From NCBI RefSeq assembly GCF_025370775.1, contig NZ_JAMXEX010000002.1, positions 186,001-250,000 of the forward strand: DNA of 64,000 nucleotides, read 5' to 3'. Made by a program: the position numbers and the translations under genes. Source of the DNA: Ancylothrix sp. D3o (GTDB lineage: Bacteria > Cyanobacteriota > Cyanobacteriia > Cyanobacteriales > Oscillatoriaceae). The notes beneath the pieces are model-generated. The model did no database searches and was not told where the DNA came from. It saw only the letters and a program-made list of their open reading frames with translations. Of this stretch, positions 27,177 through 35,749 are shown in pieces. Every line of letters starts with the position of its first letter. Positions within the stretch are counted from its first letter, which is position 1.

Positions 27177-29022
27177 TTTATTCTCAAAAATCCAACATTT
27201 CTCCAAGCGCAGCTACGAAGTATGGCAACAAAAAGGCCCGCGAATTGTTGTAGCAAAATTTTTCAGAAAACTTTCTTTTAAACTAGAACCCGAAGCACTA
27301 ATCAGCCAAAACCAAAAAATATTTAATAACAGTTTATATTACGAATGGTCTAGCCGCAACGTCCCCAGACCCGCCGACTTAAACCAAATGTCAGAAATCG
27401 TGCAAATTTTCCAATACCGGCCCCTCATCAGCATCATCATGCCGGTGTATAACACCCCCGAAACTTACCTTCGAGAAGCCATAGAATCGGTTTTAAATCA
27501 AATTTATCCTAATTGGGAATTGTGCATCGCTGATGATAGCTCAACCGAACCTCATATTCAAACAATTTTAAAAGAATATGCCCAAAAAGACACCCGAATA
27601 AAAATAAAATTTCGACTAGAAAACGGACATATTGCCCGCGCATCAAACTCAGCCTTAGAACTAGCAACCGGCCAATTTATTGCCCTACTCGATCACGACG
27701 ACTTACTCACCCCAGATGCCTTATATCAAGTTGCCTTACTTTTAAATCAGCACCCCGAAGCTGATATGATTTACTCTGATGAAGACAAAATTGATGAAAA
27801 TAACACCCTCAAAGATCCCTTCTTCAAACCCGATTGGTGTCCCGATTCTTTCCTTTCCAGAATGTACACTTGCCACCTGGGAATTTACCGGCATTCTCTT
27901 ATCAAAGAAATCGGCGGATTTCGGGCCGGTTATGAAGGCAGCCAAGACTACGACCTTGTATTAAGACTAACCGAAAAAACAAACAAAATCTATCACATAC
28001 CCAAAATTTTATATCACTGGCGAATTCATCCCCAATCCACCGCCACCGGCACCGGCACCGTCAAATTATACGCCTATCAAGCCGCCGAAAAAGCCATCAC
28101 GGAAGCCTTACAAAGACGCGGAGAAAAAGGCAAAGTCAGCGGCGTACCAGACTACTTAGGACACTATATTATCCGCTACACAATTGATGAATATAAACCC
28201 GTTAGCATCATCATTCCCACCAAAGATCAACACCAACTCTTAAACCAATGTTTGACCTCAATTTTTACCAAAACCCTTTACCCAAACTATGAAGTAATTC
28301 TCATCGACAACAACAGCGAACAACCCGAAACCGCCGAACTTATTAACAAATGGAAAACTAAAGAACCAGACAGATTTAAATCTCATCGCTTAGATATTCC
28401 CTTCAACTTTTCCAAAATCAATAACTACGCTGTCACCAAAGCAAAAGGAGATTATTTACTATTTTTAAACAACGATACAGAAGTCCTCACCCCCGACTGG
28501 ATAGACGCATTAGTAGAACAAGTTCAGCGGCCAAAAATAGGAGCAGCCGGTGCACTTTTGCTATACGAAAATGATACAATTCAACACGCCGGCATCATCC
28601 TGGGAATAGGAGGAGTAGCCGGTCACAGCCACCGGCATTTTCCAGCCGACACTCCCGGCTATGTTTGTCAAGTAAAAACCATCAACAATTACCTCGCAGT
28701 CACAGGCGCTTGCTTAATGTGCCGGCGCGAAGTATTTGAAAGCATAGGAGGATTCAACGAAGACTTAGCAGTAGCATATAACGACGTAGATTTATGCTTA
28801 AAAATGATAGCAAAAGGCTATAGAAACATCTATCTACCCCACGTCATTTTGTACCATTACGAATCAAAAACCAGAGGCTACGAAGACACCCCAGAAAAAG
28901 AAGCCAGAAGGCAAAAAGAAGCCAACATCCTCAAAAGCCGATGGCCGCAATTTTTCCAAAACGATCCCTGCTACAACCCCCATTTAACCAAAGACAGAGA
29001 AGACTACAGCATAAACCTATGA
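27169..29022 (+). CDS. GT2 glycosyltransferase with two GT-A domains (paralogue 2)
   Basis: 617 residues from ATG 27169, which overlaps the previous stop as ATGACTAA. Organisation copies the upstream gene: amphipathic start (RSYEVWQQKGPRIVVAKFFR), GT-A domain 1 (ISIIMPVYNTPETYLREAIE, CIADDSST, LLDHDDLLTPD, DEDKIDE), GT-A domain 2 (VSIIIPTKDQHQLLNQCL, ILIDNNSEQPE, LFLNNDTEVLTPDWIDAL, AYNDVDLCLKMIAKGYR). The clear resemblance across the whole length indicates tandem duplication followed by divergence. Likely adds further sugars of the repeat unit or adaptor. The next gene overlaps its stop by 4 bases. Confidence 0.88.
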   Translation: MTNLFSKIQHFSKRSYEVWQQKGPRIVVAKFFRKLSFKLEPEALISQNQKIFNNSLYYEWSSRNVPRPADLNQMSEIVQIFQYRPLISIIMPVYNTPETYLREAIESVLNQIYPNWELCIADDSSTEPHIQTILKEYAQKDTRIKIKFRLENGHIARASNSALELATGQFIALLDHDDLLTPDALYQVALLLNQHPEADMIYSDEDKIDENNTLKDPFFKPDWCPDSFLSRMYTCHLGIYRHSLIKEIGGFRAGYEGSQDYDLVLRLTEKTNKIYHIPKILYHWRIHPQSTATGTGTVKLYAYQAAEKAITEALQRRGEKGKVSGVPDYLGHYIIRYTIDEYKPVSIIIPTKDQHQLLNQCLTSIFTKTLYPNYEVILIDNNSEQPETAELINKWKTKEPDRFKSHRLDIPFNFSKINNYAVTKAKGDYLLFLNNDTEVLTPDWIDALVEQVQRPKIGAAGALLLYENDTIQHAGIILGIGGVAGHSHRHFPADTPGYVCQVKTINNYLAVTGACLMCRREVFESIGGFNEDLAVAYNDVDLCLKMIAKGYRNIYLPHVILYHYESKTRGYEDTPEKEARRQKEANILKSRWPQFFQNDPCYNPHLTKDREDYSINL

Positions 29023-29759
29023 ACCCCCATTTCCTAATAATTGGAGCCCAAAAAAGCGGCACCACATCCCTCTACAATTACCTCATCCAACACCCCCAAA
29101 TATCCCCAGCTAAAACAAAAGAAATACACTTTTTTGACCTAAACTATCATCAAGAAATCGACTGGTATAAAGCCCAATTTCCCCAACAAGCCGGCCAAAA
29201 CACCATAACCGGAGAATCCAGCCCCTACTACCTATTTCACCCCCGCGTACCCCAGCGAGTACACCAACACTTTCCCCAAATAAAACTCATCATCCTTCTC
29301 AGAGAACCCGTAGCAAGAACCTGGTCACATTACCATCACGAAATACGCTTAAAATACGAAACCCTTAGCTTTGAACAAGCCATCGCCAGCGAACCCCAAA
29401 GACTCCAAGGAGAAACCGAAAAACTCCTAGCAGAAGACAATTATTACAGCTTCAACCACCAACATTATAGCTACCTGGCACGAGGAATCTACCACCAACA
29501 AATCAAAAACTGGCAGCAATATTTCCCGAAAGAGCAAATTTTAATCCTCAAAAGCGAAGATTTTTATGCCAACCCTGCCCAAACTCTCAACCAAACCTTA
29601 GAATTCCTAGAAATCCCGCCCCATACCATAGAAAGCTATCCAAAATACAACAGCGGCAGCTACCCAGAAATCTACCCCGCCACCAAACAATACCTAATAA
29701 ACTACTTCCAACCCCACAATCAAAAACTCGCCAAAGATTTAGGAATAACTTTTTGGTAA
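29019..29759 (+). CDS. Carbohydrate sulfotransferase
   Basis: 246 residues. The PAPS-binding loop IIGAQKSGTTSLYNYL (about 7-22) with catalytic-type Lys 12, and the 3'-phosphate loop LIILLREPVARTWSHYHHE (about 92-110) are textbook for the Sulfotransfer_1/3 family, which includes heparan-type N-sulfotransferases. It should transfer sulfate from PAPS to a sugar of the exported polysaccharide. ATG 29019 is embedded in the ATGA stop overlap of the upstream glycosyltransferase. No coiled coil or SKFW tail, unlike the other sulfotransferase of the cluster. Sulfated exopolysaccharides are known in cyanobacteria. Confidence 0.9.
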   Translation: MNPHFLIIGAQKSGTTSLYNYLIQHPQISPAKTKEIHFFDLNYHQEIDWYKAQFPQQAGQNTITGESSPYYLFHPRVPQRVHQHFPQIKLIILLREPVARTWSHYHHEIRLKYETLSFEQAIASEPQRLQGETEKLLAEDNYYSFNHQHYSYLARGIYHQQIKNWQQYFPKEQILILKSEDFYANPAQTLNQTLEFLEIPPHTIESYPKYNSGSYPEIYPATKQYLINYFQPHNQKLAKDLGITFW

Positions 29760-29801
29760 AATTCTAAAAAGCCTCAAAAAAACCTAATTAACCCCACAAA
29801 C

Positions 29802-31097
29802 ATGAAAGCATTATTTCTCCATCCCAACTTCCCAGCACAATACCGGCACATCATCACCGCCCTCGGTAGCGATCCCAATAATCAAATAATCTTCGGCACA
29901 AAAAATGAACGCCCCGAATGGGAGATTCCCGGTGTCAAAAAAGCCCTATTTTCACAAAGTAGAGAACCCCGCGCCGAAACCCATCACTATGTACGCCCCC
30001 TCGAAGGAGCCGTGCTTCAAGGACAAGCCGTATTTCGCCTCGCAGAACAACTAAAAAGCCAAGGATTTATCCCCGATATAATTTGCGGACACTCCGGTTG
30101 GGGGCCAACACTTTTTATGAAAGACGTATTTCCAAACACCCCCCTTTTCTGTTACTTTGAATGGTTTTATAACGCACGCGGTTCCGACGCCGACTTTGAC
30201 CCTGCCGACCCCTTAAATGCCGACGACTACCCCCGAATTCGCATTAAAAACTCCCCCATCTTACAAGACCTCTACGCCTGCGATTGGGGAATTTCTCCCA
30301 CCCAATGGCAACACTCACAATTTCCCAAAGAATTCCAATCAAAAATATCCGTACTCCACGATGGAGTCGATACCGACTACTTCAAACCAAACCCCGGAGC
30401 AAAACTCGTATTACCCAACCTCGATCTATCAGGAGTAGACGAAATTGTTACCTATGTAGGCAGAGGAATGGAACCCTATAGAGGCTTTCCAGAATTCATA
30501 GAATCAATCGCCTACATCCAAGAACGCCGGCCAAATTGTCACGTTGTAATTGTCGGTTCAGAGCGCGTTTGTTACGGAAAATCTTTACCCAACGGGGAAA
30601 GTTATAAAGACTATATGCTCAAAAAAGTTCCCCTCGACTTATCGAGAGTGCACTTCGTTGGGCCCCTCCCCTACGGACTATATTTAAAAGTAATTCAAGC
30701 CTCCACAGCCCACATCTATTTAACCCGTCCTTTCGTATTATCTTGGTCAATGATAGAAGCCATGTCAACCGGCTGTTTAATCATCGGTTCAAGCACCCCC
30801 CCCGTAACAGAAGTCATCCGCGATGGAGAAAATGGATTACTCGTTGATTTCTTTTCTCCTAAACAAATAGCAGATCGCGTTAATGAAGTCATGGAACATC
30901 CAACCCGCATGGCAGAAATACGCAAAAAAGCCCGCCAAACCGCCCTAGAACGCTACGCCCTCGCCGACCTTCTCCCCCGCCATCTTCAACTTATAAAAGA
31001 CATCGCCAGCCGCAAAATACCCCCCCAACAAATCGAAAAAACACCCCAACAAAAACCCCCCAAAACCAGCAAAGGATTCGCCCCTCAAAAACGGTAA
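29802..31097 (+). CDS. GT4 glycosyltransferase
   Basis: 431 residues, GT-B fold. The N-terminal domain opens with MKALFLHPNFPAQYRHI and contains ICGHSGWGPTLFMKDVFP, characteristic of the cyanobacterial/proteobacterial GT4 group with an N-terminal Glyco_trans_4-like_3 domain. The C-terminal donor-binding domain has YVGRGMEPYRGFPEFIES, HVVIVGSERVCYGKSLP and the terminal acceptor/donor loop SWSMIEAMSTGCLIIGSS with the conserved Glu, then VTEVIRDGENGLLVDFF. The tail is Lys/Pro/Gln-rich. Last gene of the 13-gene run; the next gene is convergent. Sugar unknown. Confidence 0.9.
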   Translation: MKALFLHPNFPAQYRHIITALGSDPNNQIIFGTKNERPEWEIPGVKKALFSQSREPRAETHHYVRPLEGAVLQGQAVFRLAEQLKSQGFIPDIICGHSGWGPTLFMKDVFPNTPLFCYFEWFYNARGSDADFDPADPLNADDYPRIRIKNSPILQDLYACDWGISPTQWQHSQFPKEFQSKISVLHDGVDTDYFKPNPGAKLVLPNLDLSGVDEIVTYVGRGMEPYRGFPEFIESIAYIQERRPNCHVVIVGSERVCYGKSLPNGESYKDYMLKKVPLDLSRVHFVGPLPYGLYLKVIQASTAHIYLTRPFVLSWSMIEAMSTGCLIIGSSTPPVTEVIRDGENGLLVDFFSPKQIADRVNEVMEHPTRMAEIRKKARQTALERYALADLLPRHLQLIKDIASRKIPPQQIEKTPQQKPPKTSKGFAPQKR

Positions 31098-31135
31098 AAT
31101 TATAGGCCGATGCTCAGCCACCGGCCCATCCTATT

Positions 31136-33487
31136 TTACTGGTTAACTTTTTTAAGCAAATCCTCAAAAATTGCCAACAAATCAACAGCAAACTTTTGAG
31201 GATTCCACACCGGCGCCAAACAATCCGCCTGCTTAGACTTCCTCAACTGTTCCCGAACAGAATTCCGCAAATTCGCATCTTTGCCAAACTTAACCCCCCA
31301 TTCTACATACTCATCCCAAGAACAAGCAATACCACTTTCCACCCCCAAATTTTTCAACAAAGAATACCCCATCCGAGACATTCCCCCCTCACCCTTGCGC
31401 GTCACCACCGGCACATTAAACCACAACGCCTCAAGAGTATGAGAACCGCCATTATAAGGGAAAGAATCTAACACAACATCCGCACACTTATAAATATCCC
31501 GGTGTTCTTCTTCCGTCTTCGCCATATCCGCAAACTTAAGCCGGTGAAAACCCACACCCTCCGCCTCACAAACCTCCTTATATAACCCGCGAATCACCTC
31601 AGAATCTCCCACACCTTTTTGTACTAAAATGCTTTCAGGAACCTCCTTAAGAATTTTGATTTGAGCCTCAATCATTTCTCGATTTAACTTGCGAGCCGGT
31701 GTCACAGATAAATACACCATTTGATCCACACCAACCCGCAAAGATTTACGAATTGCCTCACCATTCAACCGCGTACTTTTAAACCCAGAAACCGCCACCC
31801 AAACAGCCGGCATCCTCACCAACTGCTCAGTATAATGTTCCTCAACCCCCACAGGATGCGTATAACCATCACATAAAAAATAATTTTCATTTGACATAAA
31901 AGGCGGCTCAAAACCCAACCAAGAAACACAAACAGGGGCCGGTTTCCGATACATAATTTCCGCATGACCTCGAACCGTCAAAGAATCCAAATCTACTAAA
32001 ACATCCAACTCATCCCTCAAAATTTTTTGCAAAATATCCGCATCAACTTCTCCCGCCGCCACAAAAATATTTTTGTCACTTTCATAATATTGATAAGCAA
32101 GTTGTTTAAATTTATCCGTTTGGTCATCAGCTTTTAAGCCCCCAGACACATACAAATAAACCTCCGCCAACTTAGAAAACTCTTGCAAAACATCCAAACA
32201 GCACCAGCCTACAGAATGCCGGCAAAAATGTTTCGACAAAAACCCAACCTTTAACTTTTGTTTTGGCCGGTCTAATTCCTCAGTCGCCTCACCAGACATC
32301 AACCAAACTTCATCACTACCCAGCAAAGAAACCCCATCCGCTGTTTTTTTAGCAGTGATTTTCTCCTCCATCAACCGGCCATAAAAACTACCGACCGACT
32401 TAAAAAGCCTAGTATTTTCTAGCAAATCATCCCGCAAACTAAGCGCCCCAAAAAGCAATCCTCCATAAAGAATAGCCATTTCCTCGCCCGTCAAATTTTG
32501 ACCGCTTTCTACAAAATTTGCTTCAAGCCGAACCATCGTTTCTTTCGCCACTTCCGTTGAACCAGAATTCAAATTTCGTAGCATCAAAGCCGTCTGGGCA
32601 ATCACTTTACCCACATCGCCACAGCGATCCACATATTGCTGAGCCAAATTTCTTAAAAAATCAAACTCAGCACTCTCTTGAACATCCACTGTTAACAAAC
32701 AATACAAAGTTTGATGAGGAAACATTAAACTTGGATTCAGTTCAATTGCCTTGAGCAAACTATTAAACGCCTCCAAAAAATTACTTCGAGTAAATTCATC
32801 TTGGCGTTGCCCTTGACAGAGAATAGCAAAACCCAAATTAGCTAAAGCCTCTGGCCAATTCGGATTAAGTTTCACAGCACTTTTAAAGTAGCGAATTGCC
32901 TCCTGAAATTCACCCGCAGCCGCCAGAGCATTTCCCCGCTTAAAAACAAAATCTGGGCCGGCCAACTCCGGCTGCATTTGCACCGCTTTTTGTAAATAAA
33001 CATTCGCCTCAGAAACATTACCTTGATTATGCAAAATCTGGCCTAAATTCCAATAAACCCCAGCCAAACTAGGTTTAAGAGCAATCGCCTTGCGGTAACA
33101 ACCAATCGCCTCATCCAACCGGCCCAACTTATAAAAAACCGTCCCCAAATTCGCGTGAGCTTCAGCAAAATCAGCTTTAAACTCAACAGCTTTTTGATAA
33201 GATCGTAAAGCAGCCTCTAGTTTCCCTTGAAGTTGCAGCACATTTCCCAAAGTTTTATAAGCCTCAGCAAAATCAGGCTGCAATTTAAGAGCTTGCTGGC
33301 AAACAGCAATCGCCTCTGGCAACATACCTTGAACCTGATAAACTTGGCCAATGCCGTTAAGCGCCTCAACACAAGCCGGTTCAATAGAAAGCGCCTCCTG
33401 ATAGCGAGAAAGCGCCTCACTTAGCTGACCGGCCTGCTGAAGTTGATAGCCGGTTTGGCAGAGAACACCAACAGAAGATGAATTCAT
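31136..33487 (-). CDS. TPR protein with O-GlcNAc-transferase-like (GT41) domain
   Basis: 783 residues. Residues about 1-250 hold TPR units (EALSRYQEALSIEPACVEAL, DEAIGCYRKAIALKPSLAGV). The C-terminal half, from about 410, matches the GT41/SPINDLY catalytic region: KVGFLSKHFCRHSVGW, DVLVDLDSLTVRGHAEIM, APVCVSWLGFE, then VVLDSFPYNGGSHTLEALWF and VPVVTRKGEGGMSRMGYSLL. GT41 enzymes transfer GlcNAc or other sugars to Ser/Thr of proteins, usually in the cytoplasm. Start is ATG 33487, with GGGAGG seven bases upstream; the longer frame to 33544 lacks this. Convergent with the glycan cluster and divergent from the RTX gene, so a protein-glycosylation role is plausible. Confidence 0.88.
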   Translation of the reverse strand: MNSSSVGVLCQTGYQLQQAGQLSEALSRYQEALSIEPACVEALNGIGQVYQVQGMLPEAIAVCQQALKLQPDFAEAYKTLGNVLQLQGKLEAALRSYQKAVEFKADFAEAHANLGTVFYKLGRLDEAIGCYRKAIALKPSLAGVYWNLGQILHNQGNVSEANVYLQKAVQMQPELAGPDFVFKRGNALAAAGEFQEAIRYFKSAVKLNPNWPEALANLGFAILCQGQRQDEFTRSNFLEAFNSLLKAIELNPSLMFPHQTLYCLLTVDVQESAEFDFLRNLAQQYVDRCGDVGKVIAQTALMLRNLNSGSTEVAKETMVRLEANFVESGQNLTGEEMAILYGGLLFGALSLRDDLLENTRLFKSVGSFYGRLMEEKITAKKTADGVSLLGSDEVWLMSGEATEELDRPKQKLKVGFLSKHFCRHSVGWCCLDVLQEFSKLAEVYLYVSGGLKADDQTDKFKQLAYQYYESDKNIFVAAGEVDADILQKILRDELDVLVDLDSLTVRGHAEIMYRKPAPVCVSWLGFEPPFMSNENYFLCDGYTHPVGVEEHYTEQLVRMPAVWVAVSGFKSTRLNGEAIRKSLRVGVDQMVYLSVTPARKLNREMIEAQIKILKEVPESILVQKGVGDSEVIRGLYKEVCEAEGVGFHRLKFADMAKTEEEHRDIYKCADVVLDSFPYNGGSHTLEALWFNVPVVTRKGEGGMSRMGYSLLKNLGVESGIACSWDEYVEWGVKFGKDANLRNSVREQLRKSKQADCLAPVWNPQKFAVDLLAIFEDLLKKVNQ

Positions 33488-33987
33488 CAAAAAACCTCCC
33501 TCAACACTGACAATAGACCAATCTGACAAGAGCAGCTTGCCCAAAAATCCTGTTGCAAGAAATGCCCGCAGGTAAATTGTTTGGAACTACCCGCAAAACT
33601 AGACTACCGCCAAAAGCCAGCCCCACAACAGTCTCCTGTCCTCGACCGGCAGAAATAACTGCTTTGTGCGGGCCACCGGCCAGTAGGTTCCACTGTGGAA
33701 TGGTATAATCAAAAGCTTATGCTCGCTCTCAAATAAAATTAAAAAAGTCTTTGAGGCAAGCATCGTCTGTGCAAAAATTGATTGCCAAACCAGCCATTAA
33801 GGTTTAAATTGAAAAAATTTGGGGAACAGCAAAATCGCTAGGAGGGTCAACAAAATATACTTACTCAAAGCCAAAGAGTAATATAAATGATTAAAGCCGC
33901 ACACAATCAAACGTTTTCAATAGTGACAGGCTAGACACCAACCTGTAAACTAAGATAGACTTGCTGCGGACTGATAGATATAGACCA
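33488..33987. promoter_or_regulatory. Long leader region between GT41 and RTX genes
   Basis: 500 bases between divergent genes. An extended -10 (TGGTATAAT, 33701-33709) on the + strand is the best promoter candidate for the RTX unit, which would give a leader of about 280 bases before the small ORF at 33988. No -35 match to TTGACA was seen. ACAGG...CCTGT arms occur around 33925-33945. No RNA gene recognised. Confidence 0.35.
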
Positions 33988-34086
33988 ATGCCAACAAAAC
34001 GTCAAGCGTTGAAGGCGTTAGCTAAATTGGCAAGCATAGCAAGCAACTACGACGAGCAACAGAGGAGCAAAAACAAAAAATGGTAA
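33988..34086 (+). CDS. Possible 32-residue leader peptide upstream of the RTX gene
   Basis: ATG-initiated frame encoding a basic, amphipathic peptide (starts MPTKRQALKALAKLASIASN, ends SKNKKW) that terminates 7 bases inside the RTX gene, in another frame. The overlap would allow translational coupling. No clear ribosome binding site precedes it. It could be a real leader or small protein, or chance; I see no homologue from memory. Confidence 0.35.
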   Translation: MPTKRQALKALAKLASIASNYDEQQRSKNKKW

Positions 34087-35582
34087 GACCACTAAGCGAC
34101 GATCCCAACGTCCTGCAAATAATAGATGCCCCAGATGTGATAGTTGCCCTGGGAGGAGAAGACCGCATTGAAACTTTTATCGGTGGGGGAAGCCTGATTT
34201 TTGGCAACCTTGACAACGACTCGCTCAGCGCCAGAGGCATTAACGACACCCTAAACGGTGGAAAAGATAACGACTTCCTACAAAGCACCAAAGGCACCAG
34301 CGTGCTGGTAGGTGGGCAAGACGAGGATAACCTAGTAGGTTCACTCGGCAGGGATACGCTGTTTGGGAACGCAGGCGAAGACACTATAATAGCCGGCGCA
34401 ACCGCACCCACCACATCGATTTTTGGTGACACGACACAACAACAAGCAGTCGGACAAGGAAACAACCTGGTCGGAGGCGGCCAAGGCGCTGATAGTATCA
34501 TTGGCGGTGGCAACAAAGACTCCTTGTACGGCGACCTTGGAAACGACACGATAACAGCAAAGGCAGCCTCGACCAGCAACTACCTAGTTGGCGGTGGCGG
34601 TGCTGACATCATCGAGGGAGGTGGAGCGCAAGACACCATCATCGGTGATGCGGATACAGACCCAAGCAGTGCCGGCAACGACATACTCAAGGGTGGTACC
34701 GGCACCAGAGTGATGATGTTTGGTAACGGCGGCAATGACTCGCTGGCAGCTGGGAGCGACCAATCCAGCCTCTACGGCGGTCAAGGCAATGACACCCTCA
34801 CGGCTGGTACGGGCACTAAAGGTGAAAGCTACCTGGCGGGTCAGTTGGGGAATGACAGCCTAGTGGCCAGCAATGAAACCGACACCCTTGATGGCGGTGC
34901 CGGCAACGACTTCCTGGATCTCAAGAGCACCAAAGCTACTGCCATTGCCGGGGATGGTAATGACACGATCACAGGCAGTGCCGGTGGTGGAGCCGCGTTG
35001 CGTGGTGGGGCCGGCGATGACAGCCTTGTGGGGGTACTTGGTGATTTCTTGTTCGGTGAAGCCGGCGACGACCGATTACTCAATGCCTCCGCTGGAGATG
35101 GAGGAGATGGCAATGACGCAATCGGGGGCTCGGACAGCAACGGCGACAACCTCAGCGGTGGTGCTGGAAATGATCTCTTGTTCGGGTACGGCTCGACTGA
35201 CGTACTTAATGGGGGAGCCGGCACAGATGGACTGTACGGTGGAAATGAAGCAGACACTCTCACCGGCGGTGATGGCGCAGACTCGTTCTACTACGAAAAC
35301 ACCCTCCAAGGTGGGGACAGCATCACAGACTTTGTAACCGGCTCCGACAAAATCCTCTTGGCCTCAGCAGCCTTCACCGGCCTGACCAACCCTCTATTCC
35401 CTGGTGCAGTCGCCTTCACCACTACCATTACTAACGCGAAGGGAGCAACAATCTTCTACGATACAAACACCAAACTGGTGTCCTATGACGCAACCGGAGG
35501 CACCAACGGTGCGACCGACGCTGTAGGCTTATTCACGCTCCAGTCCGGCTCCGTCACTGGTACAGACTTCCAACTCTTTTAA
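34080..35582 (+). CDS. Secreted RTX (hemolysin-type Ca-binding repeat) protein, oscillin-like
   Basis: 500 residues dominated by Gly/Asp nonapeptide repeats GGxGxDxUx (GGAGNDFLD, GGQGNDTLT, GGDGADSFY), which bind Ca2+ in a parallel beta-roll. They run from about 25 to 400; the C-terminal 100 residues (DSITDFVTGSDKILL, VSYDATGG) look like a type I secretion signal region. No N-terminal signal peptide, as expected for type I secretion. The family includes oscillin, the fibril glycoprotein of gliding Oscillatoriaceae. AGAGGAG lies about 12 bases before ATG. The gene is more GC-rich, less strand-biased than its neighbours. Terminator follows. Exporter genes begin 2.2 kb downstream. Confidence 0.87.
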   Translation: MVRPLSDDPNVLQIIDAPDVIVALGGEDRIETFIGGGSLIFGNLDNDSLSARGINDTLNGGKDNDFLQSTKGTSVLVGGQDEDNLVGSLGRDTLFGNAGEDTIIAGATAPTTSIFGDTTQQQAVGQGNNLVGGGQGADSIIGGGNKDSLYGDLGNDTITAKAASTSNYLVGGGGADIIEGGGAQDTIIGDADTDPSSAGNDILKGGTGTRVMMFGNGGNDSLAAGSDQSSLYGGQGNDTLTAGTGTKGESYLAGQLGNDSLVASNETDTLDGGAGNDFLDLKSTKATAIAGDGNDTITGSAGGGAALRGGAGDDSLVGVLGDFLFGEAGDDRLLNASAGDGGDGNDAIGGSDSNGDNLSGGAGNDLLFGYGSTDVLNGGAGTDGLYGGNEADTLTGGDGADSFYYENTLQGGDSITDFVTGSDKILLASAAFTGLTNPLFPGAVAFTTTITNAKGATIFYDTNTKLVSYDATGGTNGATDAVGLFTLQSGSVTGTDFQLF

Positions 35583-35640
35583 TTAATTCTTTTCTCTCAT
35601 TACACGGCTCTGAGTTCAATCAGGGCCTTCTTAACTTAAC

Positions 35641-35692
35641 GGGTAAGGGACAACGGCTAAATGCCAGTAGCCCTTACCCATTTTCATTTTTT
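35641..35692 (+). terminator. Rho-independent terminator of the RTX gene
   Basis: GGGTAAGGG (35641-35649) pairs perfectly with CCCTTACCC (35671-35679), with an inner GGC/GCC pair, followed by ATTTTCATTTTTTT. It lies 59 bases past the RTX stop, fitting a highly expressed single-gene transcript. Confidence 0.85.
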
Positions 35693-35749
35693 TGTCTTTA
35701 TTTTCAAGCATTAAATTCCAACATCCCAAACCACTAAAAACCCCCCACC

